Below, one piece after another: positions 36,162 to 45,617 of a stretch of DNA of 64,000 nt. Source of the stretch: Faucicola sp902506215 (GTDB taxonomy: Bacteria; Pseudomonadota; Gammaproteobacteria; Pseudomonadales; Moraxellaceae). Numbering within the stretch: position 1 is the stretch's first letter; each line of letters starts with the position of its first letter. The stretch spans positions 2,294,001 through 2,358,000 of the forward strand of contig CP069437.1 in assembly GCA_016888885.1 (NCBI GenBank), read 5' to 3'. The position numbers and the translations under genes were made by a program. The notes beneath the pieces were generated by a model. That model was not told where the DNA came from and did no database searches. It saw nothing but the letters and a program-made list of their open reading frames with translations.

Positions 36162-37373
36162 TTAATTTGCAAACGCGGCAATCCCTGTTTGCGCACGACC
36201 TAAGATTAGCGCATGGACATCATGTGTCCCTTCGTAGGTATTGACCACTTCAAGATTGACCAAATGACGGGCTACCCCAAACTCATCGCTGATACCATTA
36301 CCCCCCAACATATCTCGCGCTAGGCGTGCGATATCGAGTGCTTTACCACAGTTGTTGCGTTTAATCAGTGACGTACCTTCTACAGCGGCAATCCCTTCAT
36401 CTTTCATGCGACCAAAGCGTAAAGCTGCTTGTAGACCTAAAGCAATTTCGGTTTGCATATCAGCGAGTTTCTTTTGAATCAACTGATTTGCTGCTAATGG
36501 ACGACCAAATTGTTTACGATCGAGCGTGTATTGACGAGCAGTATGCCAACAGAACTCTGCAGCACCCATCGCACCCCATGCGATACCGTAACGGGCACTA
36601 TTTAAACAGGTAAAAGGACCTTTTAGACCACGAATGTCTGGGAAGGCGTTTTCTTCTGGTACAAATACGTTATCCATGACGATTTCACCAGTAATCGATG
36701 CACGTAAACCTACTTTACCGTGAATCGCAGGTGCACTCAGACCTTCCCAACCTTTTTCTAAAATAAAACCGCGAATATCACCCACGTTGCCTTCAGCAGA
36801 GACCTCTTTTGCCCAAACCACAAATACATCTGCGATTGGGCTGTTGGTAATCCACATTTTTGAGCCAGTAAGGCGATAGCCACCATCGACTTTTTTAGCA
36901 CGGGTAATCATGCTACCTGGGTCAGAGCCATGGTCGGGTTCAGTTAGCCCAAAACAACCTATGTATTCGCCCGAAGCAAGCTTTGGTAAGTATTTTTGTT
37001 TTTGTTCCTCTGTGCCAAATTCGTTGATTGGCACCATCACCAGTGAGCTTTGTACACTTGCCATTGAGCGATAGCCTGAATCCACACGTTCAATTTCACG
37101 CGCGATTAGACCATAGCTGACATAGTTAAGTCCTGCACCGCCGTAAATTTCTGGAATGGTAGAACCAAGTAAGCCTAACTCACCCATCTCACGAAAAATG
37201 GCAGGGTCAGTTTTTTCATGGCGAAATTGCTCAAGGACGCGTGGCTGTAAATTATCTTGGCAGTAGTTGAATGCAGTATCACGAATCATGCGCTCTTCAG
37301 CGGTGAGTTGTTGTTCGAGTAAAAATGGGTCTTGCCAGTTAAATTGGGCTTTGGTTGGTTTGGTAGATTGCAT
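36162..37373 (-). CDS. gcdH: Glutaryl-CoA dehydrogenase
   Basis: A 403-residue acyl-CoA dehydrogenase that oxidises and decarboxylates glutaryl-CoA to crotonyl-CoA in lysine and tryptophan breakdown. FAD-binding blocks are visible as FGLTEPDHGSDPGSM and GSKMWITNSPIADVFVVWAK. The catalytic Glu (E381) is in VNTYEGTHDVHAL. The YRSMASVQSSL segment holds an Arg that binds the glutaryl carboxylate and separates GcdH from other family members. It is transcribed divergently from a LysR regulator, with about 230 bp between starts. It is intact. Confidence 0.93.
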   Translation of the reverse strand: MQSTKPTKAQFNWQDPFLLEQQLTAEERMIRDTAFNYCQDNLQPRVLEQFRHEKTDPAIFREMGELGLLGSTIPEIYGGAGLNYVSYGLIAREIERVDSGYRSMASVQSSLVMVPINEFGTEEQKQKYLPKLASGEYIGCFGLTEPDHGSDPGSMITRAKKVDGGYRLTGSKMWITNSPIADVFVVWAKEVSAEGNVGDIRGFILEKGWEGLSAPAIHGKVGLRASITGEIVMDNVFVPEENAFPDIRGLKGPFTCLNSARYGIAWGAMGAAEFCWHTARQYTLDRKQFGRPLAANQLIQKKLADMQTEIALGLQAALRFGRMKDEGIAAVEGTSLIKRNNCGKALDIARLARDMLGGNGISDEFGVARHLVNLEVVNTYEGTHDVHALILGRAQTGIAAFAN

Positions 37374-37602
37374 ATTGATAGCCTCCGTTGCTAATTAAAT
37401 TCATAACATTATCTTAAATTGCCAATAGTATTTTTAGCAAACAATAAATTTTCATTCAGGTATGCAAAAACATCATATCTATGCTAGTGTAAAAGCTACT
37501 TAATGGTATGCTAACTACGCTTATATTATATTTAGCCATAGTTTTAACGTTGATAAAAATATTAAGTATGCAAACAATTCATATTACAGAGAATACAAGC
37601 TG

Positions 37603-38520
37603 ATGCGCCGTCAAATTCCCTCTTTGCAAAGTTTATTGTGCTTTGAATCGGTGGCAAAGCATTTAAGTTACACTTATGCTGCCCAAGAACTATTTATCAC
37701 CCAAAGTGCTGTGTCTCGACAAATACAGCAGCTCGAAGCTTTTTTGTCAGTTGAATTGTTTACCCGTACGCGCTATGGCGTGGAACTAACCCAAGTAGGC
37801 AAACAATATGCCGAAAATATTCGACCGTTTTTAAAAGGGTTAGAAGCCAGTACCTCGGATGTCATCAATCATAAAGGGGAAGGCGGCATATTAAGGCTAG
37901 GTGTTGTGCCTTCATTTGCTACCCGCTGGTTACTGCCTAAACTGCCAGCGTTGTACGCTATACATCCTGAAATCACTATTCGACTAGAAACCAATACCAA
38001 ACCTTTTTTATTTAATGAAAAAAAATTCGATGCCGCTATTTTTGCAGGGACACAACAACAGATTAGTCACTGGCCAGGGATCGTAGCCCATGAATTAATG
38101 CAAGAAGAGCTTGTTGCAGTATGCGCGCCTTCTTTACTTACTAGGTTGTTTCCTTCGATTGATTTAGCTATTGACTTTACCTTAACCGATGAACAGTTAC
38201 TATCAATCCCGCTACTGCAGCAAACGACGCGTCCTGATATTTGGCAGGAATGGTTTGATCGACTCCAAATCAGCCATCCTAGACCGTATGATGGGCAAAG
38301 TCAGGAGTTATTCTCGATGTTGGCAGAAACTGCTGTCCTTGGCATGGGTATGGCACTAATTCCAAAATTACTTATTGAACATGAATTAATGAATAAAACC
38401 TTAATCATCGTTTCTGATATACAGCTTAAGCAAAGTCGAAGTTACTATGTGATTCATGATAATCCAGCAAGTTCGCCTCTCATTGATAAATTCGTCACTT
38501 GGCTAAAATCTTATGATTAA
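37603..38520 (+). CDS. LysR-family regulator of the glutaryl-CoA genes (GcdR-like)
   Basis: A 305-residue LysR-type transcription factor. The N-terminal helix-turn-helix is SYTYAAQELFITQSAVSRQI followed by QQLEAFLSVELFTR; the effector-binding domain starts near residue 90 (GILRLGVVPSFATRWLLPKL). It is transcribed divergently from gcdH, the arrangement seen for GcdR-type activators that respond to glutarate, so it probably controls gcdH and the CoA-transferase. The 230-bp divergent region should contain its sites, but no clear T-N11-A box could be chosen. Confidence 0.85.
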   Translation: MRRQIPSLQSLLCFESVAKHLSYTYAAQELFITQSAVSRQIQQLEAFLSVELFTRTRYGVELTQVGKQYAENIRPFLKGLEASTSDVINHKGEGGILRLGVVPSFATRWLLPKLPALYAIHPEITIRLETNTKPFLFNEKKFDAAIFAGTQQQISHWPGIVAHELMQEELVAVCAPSLLTRLFPSIDLAIDFTLTDEQLLSIPLLQQTTRPDIWQEWFDRLQISHPRPYDGQSQELFSMLAETAVLGMGMALIPKLLIEHELMNKTLIIVSDIQLKQSRSYYVIHDNPASSPLIDKFVTWLKSYD

Positions 38521-38555
38521 CTTTACAATATTGGTATAGTTATAGACATTGCCTT

Positions 38556-38586
38556 ATAAAAAGGTAGCATATCGCCACCTTTTTAT
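38556..38586. terminator. Bidirectional terminator between the LysR gene and gabP
   Basis: ATAAAAAGGTAGC pairs with GCCACCTTTTTAT (one mismatch) around ATAT. It is flanked by A and T runs, so it can serve both converging genes. Confidence 0.75.
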
Positions 38587-38597
38587 AAATGTAATAC

Positions 38598-40040
38598 TTA
38601 GTTGGTTACACTAGGTTTTAATACTTCTTTTTTGGCGGTTCCAATATTGTACTTCTGCGCTACAATACCCATCATTACAATCACACTGGCTAAAATTGAC
38701 GTATAAATTACTTCAGTACGTTGCGAACCTTCAAAGATCATCACAATCATAGAACCGATAATGAAGAGAATTACTAGATAGGTCAACCATGGGAAAAACC
38801 ACATTTTTAACGGAATTTCACGGTTCTCGGCTTCCAATTTACGGCGCATATGTAACTGTGAAAAAGCAATTGCTAAATACACATACAATGCAACCGTACC
38901 TGTTGCAGCCATCAATACATCATAAATATCCATTTGCTCGGTAGCTGTCAATAAAATTGCAATAAAACCAAAGAATGTTGAGGCGATAACTGCAATCCAA
39001 GGTGTACCTGTTGTTTTACCTGTTTTTTGAAAAATACTTGGAGCATCACCGCGTTTGGATAGTGAATACAACATGCGTGAGCAGGTGTAAAGCGCTGAGT
39101 TAAAGCAGCTACAAACTGAAGTTAATACCACGAAGTTAACGATAGTACGCGCATAAGGTATTCCCAAAGCAGACAAGGTTACACTATAGGTACCGTAAGT
39201 TGGATCTTTAAGTAATGGGTTGTTATATGGAATCAAACACACGGCAATAAAGATTGAACCAACATAAAATAAAGTAATACGCCACACCACTGATTTCGTG
39301 GTTTTTACAATCTCCCGGCTTGGATTTTCAGATTCGGCAGCAGCTACTGTAACAATTTCTGCGCCTATAAAGGCAAACATCGATCCGAGTAAAGCGGTAA
39401 TTACTGCACTCAAACCATTTGGCATAAAGCCCTGATCAGTTAGGTGAGTCAAACCACTTGCACCTGGATCACCCCATGGCCATAGATGGAGAATTGCCAG
39501 ACTACCAATGATTAAGAATATCACAATCGCAATAACCTTAATCAAGGCAAACCAAAACTCAAACTCACCATAGTTTTTGACATTCATTAAATTGACTAAC
39601 ATCAATCCAATAGTAAGCGCGAGCATATAGCCCCAAATCGGTATCATCGGAAACCATAAGTGTAGGATTTTACCAGCAACAAAAGCCTCCCACCCCATAA
39701 GTAGCGCCCAGAAGTACCAATACAACCAACCAATGGTAAAACCTGCCCAGCGACCAATTGCACGGTCTGCATAGGTCGAGAACGAGCCTGTATCAGGTTG
39801 TGCCACTGCCATCTCACCCAGCATACGCATGACTAAGATAACTAGCAAACCACCCGCTACATAAGCCAAAATTGACGCAGGACCTGCGTTAGCAATGACT
39901 TTACCCGACCCAACGAATAATGCCCCACCAATTACCCCTGCAATTGATATCATACTTAGGTGGCGAGACTTTAGTCCACCCTTGAGTTTATTATCACTGG
40001 TGGATACCAGTGCTTGATCCAAGCTTACAGTCATGACCAT
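38598..40040 (-). CDS. gabP: Amino acid permease, probably GABA permease
   Basis: A 480-residue APC-superfamily transporter with 12 predicted hydrophobic segments. The family signature MISIAGVIGGALFVGSGKVIANAGPAS is at residues 30-56, and FAFIGAEIVTVAAAESENPSREI marks the sixth helix region of the AAT (AroP/GabP) branch. It imports small amino acids with protons across the inner membrane. GABA is inferred as substrate from the adjacent gabT and gabD; family members for aromatic or other amino acids look similar. The start region carries a short hydrophilic tail normal for this group. Confidence 0.8.
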   Translation of the reverse strand: MVMTVSLDQALVSTSDNKLKGGLKSRHLSMISIAGVIGGALFVGSGKVIANAGPASILAYVAGGLLVILVMRMLGEMAVAQPDTGSFSTYADRAIGRWAGFTIGWLYWYFWALLMGWEAFVAGKILHLWFPMIPIWGYMLALTIGLMLVNLMNVKNYGEFEFWFALIKVIAIVIFLIIGSLAILHLWPWGDPGASGLTHLTDQGFMPNGLSAVITALLGSMFAFIGAEIVTVAAAESENPSREIVKTTKSVVWRITLFYVGSIFIAVCLIPYNNPLLKDPTYGTYSVTLSALGIPYARTIVNFVVLTSVCSCFNSALYTCSRMLYSLSKRGDAPSIFQKTGKTTGTPWIAVIASTFFGFIAILLTATEQMDIYDVLMAATGTVALYVYLAIAFSQLHMRRKLEAENREIPLKMWFFPWLTYLVILFIIGSMIVMIFEGSQRTEVIYTSILASVIVMMGIVAQKYNIGTAKKEVLKPSVTN

Positions 40041-40330
40041 CTCCCTGTCTTCAAAGTGACGTTAATTTGCCACTTGTATCCTATTTGTCTTTATAAACGA
40101 TGCGATTGAATCGCAAATTTTTTATATTCATTACTGTGCTTTCTAGAAATTAAAACATTTGTTGCTATTATGTCTACCTGGTGAAACTAAGTTTTTAGTA
40201 GGTAAATGAAGGATAAATTTCCTATTTTCGGCATCACTTACCTAACGGCAAAGCAACTATCCGTAGTCACCGCTGTCTTTGAATTATGAGAAAGCTCAAT
40301 TGAGAGAAATATTTCTCTTAGAAGTAATTA

Positions 40331-40501
40331 GGGCGTGTCTGTATTTGGATAATATGGTTAAGAATTGGCTGAATCGCCCGCAAAAGAGGCCAAATTATGC
40401 AGATAATATTGAAATATTAGCAAACAATTCAACGCAGTTTCGCCAGATCTAGACATTTTTAGACCATTGAAATACATTTTTTCCGAATTAGGGACGCGCC
40501 C
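40331..40501. repeat. 171-bp MITE related to the GGGCGTGTCC-ended IS
   Basis: The left end is GGGCGTGTCTGTATTTGGAT, and inward from the right it is GGGCGCGTCCCTAATTCGG. These resemble the ends of the element at 32500-33342. It has no coding capacity, lies in the gabT-gabP gap, and is probably a deletion derivative that depends on the IS transposase. Confidence 0.75.
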
Positions 40502-40512
40502 CAGTAAAGCTA

Positions 40513-41677
40513 TTACGCTAACGCATTTTTAATAATAGCGAGTGCTTCATCTAGGATTTCATCACTAGCGGTCAGTGGCACCATCACACGAATCGTATTA
40601 AAGTACATACCACACGAGGCCAATAACAATCCTTGGTCGAAGGATTTTGCTTTAAAGGCATTAGTTGCTTCTACATCGGGATTACCATCTTTATCAACGA
40701 TATCAAAAGCTAACATTGCACCTTTATGACGAACACCAGTAATCGCTGGGTGGTTTAGGCCAGTTAAGAAGTTGGCAATTTTATCACCGATTTCTTTACT
40801 ACGAGACAGTAGATTTTCTTCTTCTATGATTTCAAGTACTTTAAGAGCTGCCACAGTACCAAGTGGACTACCGGCATAAGTACCACCCAATCCACCTGGC
40901 ATTGGTGCATCCATCACATCCGCACGACCAATTAGAGCTGAAATTGGGAAACCACCTGCCAAACTTTTAGCGCTGGTCATCAAATCTGGTTCCACACCCA
41001 ATTGTTCAGTGCAGAATAAAGTGCCAGTACGACCAAAACCACACTGAACTTCATCAAAAATCAGCACAATGCCATGTTTATCACAGATCTCACGCAATTT
41101 TTTGGCAAAAGATTGTGTTAGTTGGTGAAAACCACCTTCACCTTGTACAGGCTCAACAATCATTGCAGCGACTTCTGATGGGTCAATATCTGCTTTGAAA
41201 ATCATTTCCAAGCCTTTTAAAGCTTCTTCTTCGGTGATGTGGTTTTCCGGTGATGGGAATGGTGCATGAAAAATAGACGCGGGCATTGGACCAAACATTT
41301 TTTTGTAAGGAATAACTTTACCCGTTAAGCCCATGGCTAGTAGCGTACGTCCATGCCAACCACCAACAAACGCAATAACGCCCGGACGGCCGGTTTTGGC
41401 ACGAGCCACTTTAATTGCATTTTCTACAGCTTCTGCACCGGTCGTGAGTAAAAAGGCCTTCTTTGCACCGCCAATTGGTGCTTTTTCACACAGTTTTTCA
41501 CATAGTTCTATATAGCTTTCGTAGTTAACGATTTGAGCTGAGGTATGAGAGAATCGTTTCAGTTGCTCACTAACAGCCGCCACGATTTTTGGGTGACTGT
41601 GACCAGTGTTAAGTACTGAGATACCTCCAATAAAATCAATATAGCGTTTACCTTCAACATCCCACACTTCACTATTT
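40513..41677 (-). pseudogene. gabT: gabT (4-aminobutyrate aminotransferase), body of the IS-interrupted gene
   Basis: The C-terminal 385 or so codons of GabT, a PLP enzyme that converts GABA and 2-oxoglutarate to succinate semialdehyde and glutamate. The reading frame enters from the IS with SEVWDVEGKRYIDFIGG. PLP-site motifs are intact: LTTGAEAVENAIK, FDEVQCGFGRTG and the lysine loop SAKSLAGGFPISAL. The first 33 codons lie beyond an 1,148-bp IS at 42826-42925. Removing the IS and one copy of its 5-bp duplication restores a continuous gene of about 419 codons. The internal ATG at 41667 would give a protein without its N-terminal arm, so activity is doubtful. Confidence 0.92.
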
Positions 41678-42825
41678 TAGAACTTACGCACTATCTTAAC
41701 TCAACAAAACATGATAGCCCTAGCTAAATTTTGGATTTAGATAAAACAAATCATCAGCGACCTGTCTTGACATCTGAGCCACTACAGGCGTAAAAAGATG
41801 ACTAACCCAAGCATACACCGAAGAAAAGCCGAAACTTAATTGCTGTTTTAAATACACGAACGCCATCAATGATGAGAACACATGATTACGGATTTTACGC
41901 TCACGGCGAAGCTGAAACTTCTCAATCGAACAACACTGTTTAATGGTTCGATGATAGGTTTCAATCTGCCAATGACAATCATGCAAATACTCAAAATCAA
42001 GTGGTGTAAATACCGGTGAATTTGGCTCGCTGTCTTTAGGTTTAGGGTCAAACTTCACATAATGTCTCACTTGGTCTTTAAAGTGATGACGGTAAAGGGT
42101 AACAAAACCAAAGTCTTTAAGCCAAACTTCTAATCCTGTTTTTGGCACATGGTCAATCTGCTGTACTTGCAACCATTCGCCTTGTTTGATAGAAACCGTA
42201 CGATTTGCCTTAACCGCAAACATAAACCCTAACTCAGCGTGTTTGATGTGTTTAAGGTTTTCTTTACTGCTGTACCAACTGTCGCCTGTGATATAGCTTG
42301 GGATAAGCCCCCATGCCAAGACTTCATCTAACATTTTTTGAAAGTAGTCGTTTTTGGTAAGGTTGTCTTTGGGGTCATATAGTCGGTAGTTGATGGGTTG
42401 GCTATTGCCTGTTAAGTCGGTGTAGTACAGGGTGATAAGGTTAATGCCTTGTACGGCTTTGTGATGCTTGCCACTATAGTAATAGCCAATTAGGTCGGTT
42501 TTGTTGCTGTAGGGTTTGTCAAGCACGGTGTCATCTATGCTGATGATGCCACCAGTTAGGTTGATATGCCCCTTTGTTTGCTCATACAGGTCACGAGGCT
42601 CAAAGCTCTCTCTACCTAAAAAGTTGTTGATGCTGTCATGCCCAATCTCAATACTTTGAGCAAGCCTTGTGCAGGTGGGCTGTTTGGGTTCGCTGATGAG
42701 CATTCCGATATAGTGTCCTAGGGTGCAGTGGGCGGTGCTGGGTCGGCTAAGTTGTCTTATCAATTTGGTTGTTCTTGCTTTTCCTTTAGCATATCATGCT
42801 TTCTTTGGATAGTGCGTAAGTTCTA
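41678..42825 (-). mobile_element. Insertion sequence in gabT with TATTT target duplication
   Basis: 1,148 bp, with perfect 14-bp inverted repeats TAGAACTTACGCAC and GTGCGTAAGTTCTA. TATTT is present on both sides (41673-41677 and 42826-42830). It contains one intact transposase. It is recent, because the duplication is perfect and both gabT fragments remain undecayed. Confidence 0.95.
41720..42763 (-). CDS. DDE transposase of the gabT insertion (IS4/IS701-like)
   Basis: A 347-residue transposase. The first catalytic Asp is in GIISIDDTVLDKPYS, the second in SYITGDSWYSSKENL, and the Glu in CHWQIETYHRTIKQCC (the Y-x-x-x-I-K pattern after it suits the IS4-related group). The frame is intact. The exact family is uncertain between IS4 and IS701-type; the 5-bp target duplication does not settle it. 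Confidence 0.87.
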   Translation of the reverse strand: MIRQLSRPSTAHCTLGHYIGMLISEPKQPTCTRLAQSIEIGHDSINNFLGRESFEPRDLYEQTKGHINLTGGIISIDDTVLDKPYSNKTDLIGYYYSGKHHKAVQGINLITLYYTDLTGNSQPINYRLYDPKDNLTKNDYFQKMLDEVLAWGLIPSYITGDSWYSSKENLKHIKHAELGFMFAVKANRTVSIKQGEWLQVQQIDHVPKTGLEVWLKDFGFVTLYRHHFKDQVRHYVKFDPKPKDSEPNSPVFTPLDFEYLHDCHWQIETYHRTIKQCCSIEKFQLRRERKIRNHVFSSLMAFVYLKQQLSFGFSSVYAWVSHLFTPVVAQMSRQVADDLFYLNPKFS

Positions 42826-42925
42826 TATTTATGGCTTTATCAGCAAAAATAGGAAATGCTACGCCTAACCCATTCGGCAAAATGGCTTTGCGTCGATTTA
42901 ATAAGCTGTCATTGGTTGTTGTCAT
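42826..42925 (-). pseudogene. gabT: gabT 5' fragment
   Basis: From ATG at 42925 it encodes MTTTNDSLLNRRKAILPNG and continues to ADKAIN, the normal GabT N-terminus, with AAAGGAG seven bases upstream. The frame then enters the IS. It starts 54 bp after the gabD stop, so gabD-gabT was one transcription unit, and gabT expression beyond this point is blocked by the insertion. Confidence 0.9.
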
Positions 42926-42978
42926 TTCAGACTCCTTTCTGTTTAATTAACTGCCTAAAATTTTTCTATAAATTAGAT

Positions 42979-44433
42979 TTATTTAATATCCAAACACCAA
43001 TACTTGGTAGTCAGGTACTCTTCAATTCCATACTTTGAGCCTTCACGCCCAAAGCCTGATTGTTTGACACCCCCAAATGGTGCAACTTCGGTTGATAACA
43101 GCCCGGTGTTTTGGGCGACCATGCCGTATTCAAGTCCTTCACACACTTTCCACGAACGCGCAACGCTTTGGGTGTAAAAATACGCCGCTAGTCCATAAAT
43201 CGTGTTGTTGGCATGGGCAATCACTTCATCATCGCTATCAAACACAAACACGGGCGCAATCGGACCAAAAATCTCTTGGCTGGCGATGTCCATGTCATCG
43301 GTAATTCCCGTGATAATGGTTGGTTCAAAGCTTAAATCTGACGCGCTGTGTTTCTTTCCACCGGTTACCACGGTCGCGCCTTTGTTCACCGCATCTGCAA
43401 GTAACTGTTCGACTTTGTCCAGTGCGCCTTGGTTGATGAGCGGACCGATATTTACGCCCTCTGTCATGCCGTTACCGACTTTTAGTGCTTCGACTTTTTG
43501 TTTGAAGATGGCTAAAAATTTGTCTTTGATACTTGATTGCACATAGACGCGGTTTGCACAGACACAGGTTTGTCCGGCATTACGGTATTTGGAAGCGATA
43601 AGACCGCTTGCCGCTTTTTCTAAGTCAGCATCATCAAAGACGATAAAGGGCGCATTGCCACCAAGCTCCATTGAGAGTTTTTTGACCGTGGACGCGCATT
43701 GTGACATCAGCACGCGACCGACTTCGGTAGAGCCAGTGAATGACAATTTGTGGATGCGTTCATCTTGGGTGAGCACTTCACCAATCACTGAGGACTTGCC
43801 GGTGACGATTTGTAGCAAGCCTGCAGGTAAGCCTGCTCGTATGGCAAGTTCGCCCAGTGCTAATGCGGTCAATGGGGTTTCGGTGGCAGGTTTGACAATT
43901 ATGCTACAGCCAGCAGCTAAGGCAGGGGCAACTTTACGGGTAATCATGGCGGCGGGGAAATTCCAAGGGGTAATCGCTGCGCATACGCCAATCGGTTGTT
44001 TTAACACCACGTAGCGTAGGTCTTTGTTGGTGGTGGGGATGATGTCGCCATAGATGCGTTTACCTTCTTCGGCAAACCAGCGGATAAAGCTATTGGCATA
44101 GCCGATTTCACCGCGTGATTCAGTCAGTGGTTTGCCTTGCTCAGCGGTCATGATGGTCGCTAAGTCTTCTTTATTTTGGTCGATTAAATCCGCCCAGTTG
44201 TTTAAAATAGCTGCGCGCTCGTTGGCGGTCTTTTTTGCCCAGTCTATTTGCGCTTTATGGGCGATGGCGACGGCGTCGATGACTTGAGATTTTTCTAGGC
44301 TGGGTATAGTGGCAATCACTTGGTTGTCAAATGGATTGGTGACATCAATGGTGTCGCCTGTCGTGGCGTCCGTCCATTGATTGCTAATGAGGGATTGGGT
44401 TTTGAGTAATGAGGGATCTTTTAGCGCTAACAT
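42979..44433 (-). CDS. gabD: Succinate-semialdehyde dehydrogenase
   Basis: A 484-residue aldehyde dehydrogenase that oxidises succinate semialdehyde to succinate, the second step of GABA use. The cofactor-binding region TPWNFPAAMITRKVAPALAAG, the catalytic base E256 in SMELGGNAP and the nucleophile C290 in NAGQTCVCANR are visible. Length and the FTGSTEVGR motif fit GabD, probably NADP-preferring. It is first in the gabDT unit and divergent from an IclR regulator. It remains intact, so the pathway is blocked only at gabT unless another transaminase substitutes. Confidence 0.93.
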   Translation of the reverse strand: MLALKDPSLLKTQSLISNQWTDATTGDTIDVTNPFDNQVIATIPSLEKSQVIDAVAIAHKAQIDWAKKTANERAAILNNWADLIDQNKEDLATIMTAEQGKPLTESRGEIGYANSFIRWFAEEGKRIYGDIIPTTNKDLRYVVLKQPIGVCAAITPWNFPAAMITRKVAPALAAGCSIIVKPATETPLTALALGELAIRAGLPAGLLQIVTGKSSVIGEVLTQDERIHKLSFTGSTEVGRVLMSQCASTVKKLSMELGGNAPFIVFDDADLEKAASGLIASKYRNAGQTCVCANRVYVQSSIKDKFLAIFKQKVEALKVGNGMTEGVNIGPLINQGALDKVEQLLADAVNKGATVVTGGKKHSASDLSFEPTIITGITDDMDIASQEIFGPIAPVFVFDSDDEVIAHANNTIYGLAAYFYTQSVARSWKVCEGLEYGMVAQNTGLLSTEVAPFGGVKQSGFGREGSKYGIEEYLTTKYWCLDIK

Positions 44434-44494
44434 GAAGCAATTCCTTTTTAGTTGAGATGATATATAAATCTAAATTTTTTTAAATTTAAATATC

Positions 44495-44540
44495 ACTACA
44501 TCCTGTAGTACGATAAATATATCGTCCAATATAATGGACA
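44495..44540. promoter_or_regulatory. Two dyads in the gabD-IclR intergenic region
   Basis: ACTACA TCC TGTAGT at 44495-44509 and GTCCA ATATAA TGGAC at 44524-44539 are inverted repeats between divergent starts, 60-110 bp from each. They are candidate operators for the adjacent IclR-type protein. Confidence 0.55.
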
Positions 44541-44614
44541 TATGTGTTTTATACTGAACAATTTCATTATAAGAATACTCTAATATCTTTTTCAAGCATT
44601 TTTTAAAATTTTTT

Positions 44615-45409
44615 ATGGAATCTGTTATGACTATTGGTAATACTCAAAAAACTTCTTTAGTACCTGCTCTTGACAGAGCATTTGAAATTTTAGATTGCGT
44701 GACAGTATCAACACATGCTCTGACAGCAGCTGATATTGCGAAAAAACTGAATTTACCTCGTAGTAGTGTTTACAATATTCTACATAGCCTATGCCAGAAG
44801 GGTGTGTTATTTAAAGATGCGGAAAATCGATTTTATATTGGTTCTTATGTAATGTATTGGGCAGGTAAATTTGAAGAACAGCAAGGCGTTATTAAGATAT
44901 TTCAAGAAATTATTAATCAATACAATAATTTACTCGACTATACCATTACCTTATCCACCCTAGATAGCCAGACAGGTGAAGTAGTGTTCTTAGACTGTCG
45001 AACCCCTCAACTACCATTAGGTTTTAATTTCCGTGCAGGGGTACGTGTACCTGCAGTATTTTCTGCTACTGGAAAAGCCATGCTATCTACCTGGCTCAGT
45101 GATGATATAAAAATGATGTATGGAGATAGTTTGCCACCTGCACTTACACCCTTTAGCGTGCAAAATTATGACCGTCTATTCGAAGAACTTAATTCAGTGA
45201 AACAGACAAGGGTGTCGCTTGATGATGGTCAATTAAGAGAAGGAATGTTTTGTATAGGAACTTATATTCGTGACAAATCAGGTAGTGCTATTGCAGGCAT
45301 CGCGGTCAGTCTATTAAAGCATGAATACCAAACAAAACGTATGGAAGTAGAGGAAACTATCATCGTAATTGCCAAAGATATTGAAAAAAGATTAGGCCTC
45401 AAAAGTTAA
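44615..45409 (+). CDS. IclR-family regulator, probably of the gab genes
   Basis: A 264-residue IclR-type regulator with an N-terminal winged helix (ALTAADIAKKLNLPRSSVYNILHSL) and a C-terminal effector domain containing PAVFSATGKAMLS, the signature of the family. It is divergent from gabD, with two inverted repeats in the shared promoter region, so control of gabD-gabT is likely. An internal ATG at 44627 (MTIGN) is the alternative start. The effector is unknown; GABA or succinate semialdehyde is a guess from context. Confidence 0.85.
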   Translation: MESVMTIGNTQKTSLVPALDRAFEILDCVTVSTHALTAADIAKKLNLPRSSVYNILHSLCQKGVLFKDAENRFYIGSYVMYWAGKFEEQQGVIKIFQEIINQYNNLLDYTITLSTLDSQTGEVVFLDCRTPQLPLGFNFRAGVRVPAVFSATGKAMLSTWLSDDIKMMYGDSLPPALTPFSVQNYDRLFEELNSVKQTRVSLDDGQLREGMFCIGTYIRDKSGSAIAGIAVSLLKHEYQTKRMEVEETIIVIAKDIEKRLGLKS

Positions 45410-45617
45410 ATTGATAGTATTCAAAATTCTGGGGCAACTCCCAGTGCTTTTAGCCGTGTGCCTATTTTGTTGATGTAAAATAGGTAACTTCAGTATGGGC
45501 GAATGCCTTGATGATGCTCTTTGATCAAGGCTAACAGTGCAATTAAATTGGGTGAGAAATGCGAACCAAGGATTATTATCGACTTAACTTTCATAGTCAT
45601 AAACACAGATTGTTAAT

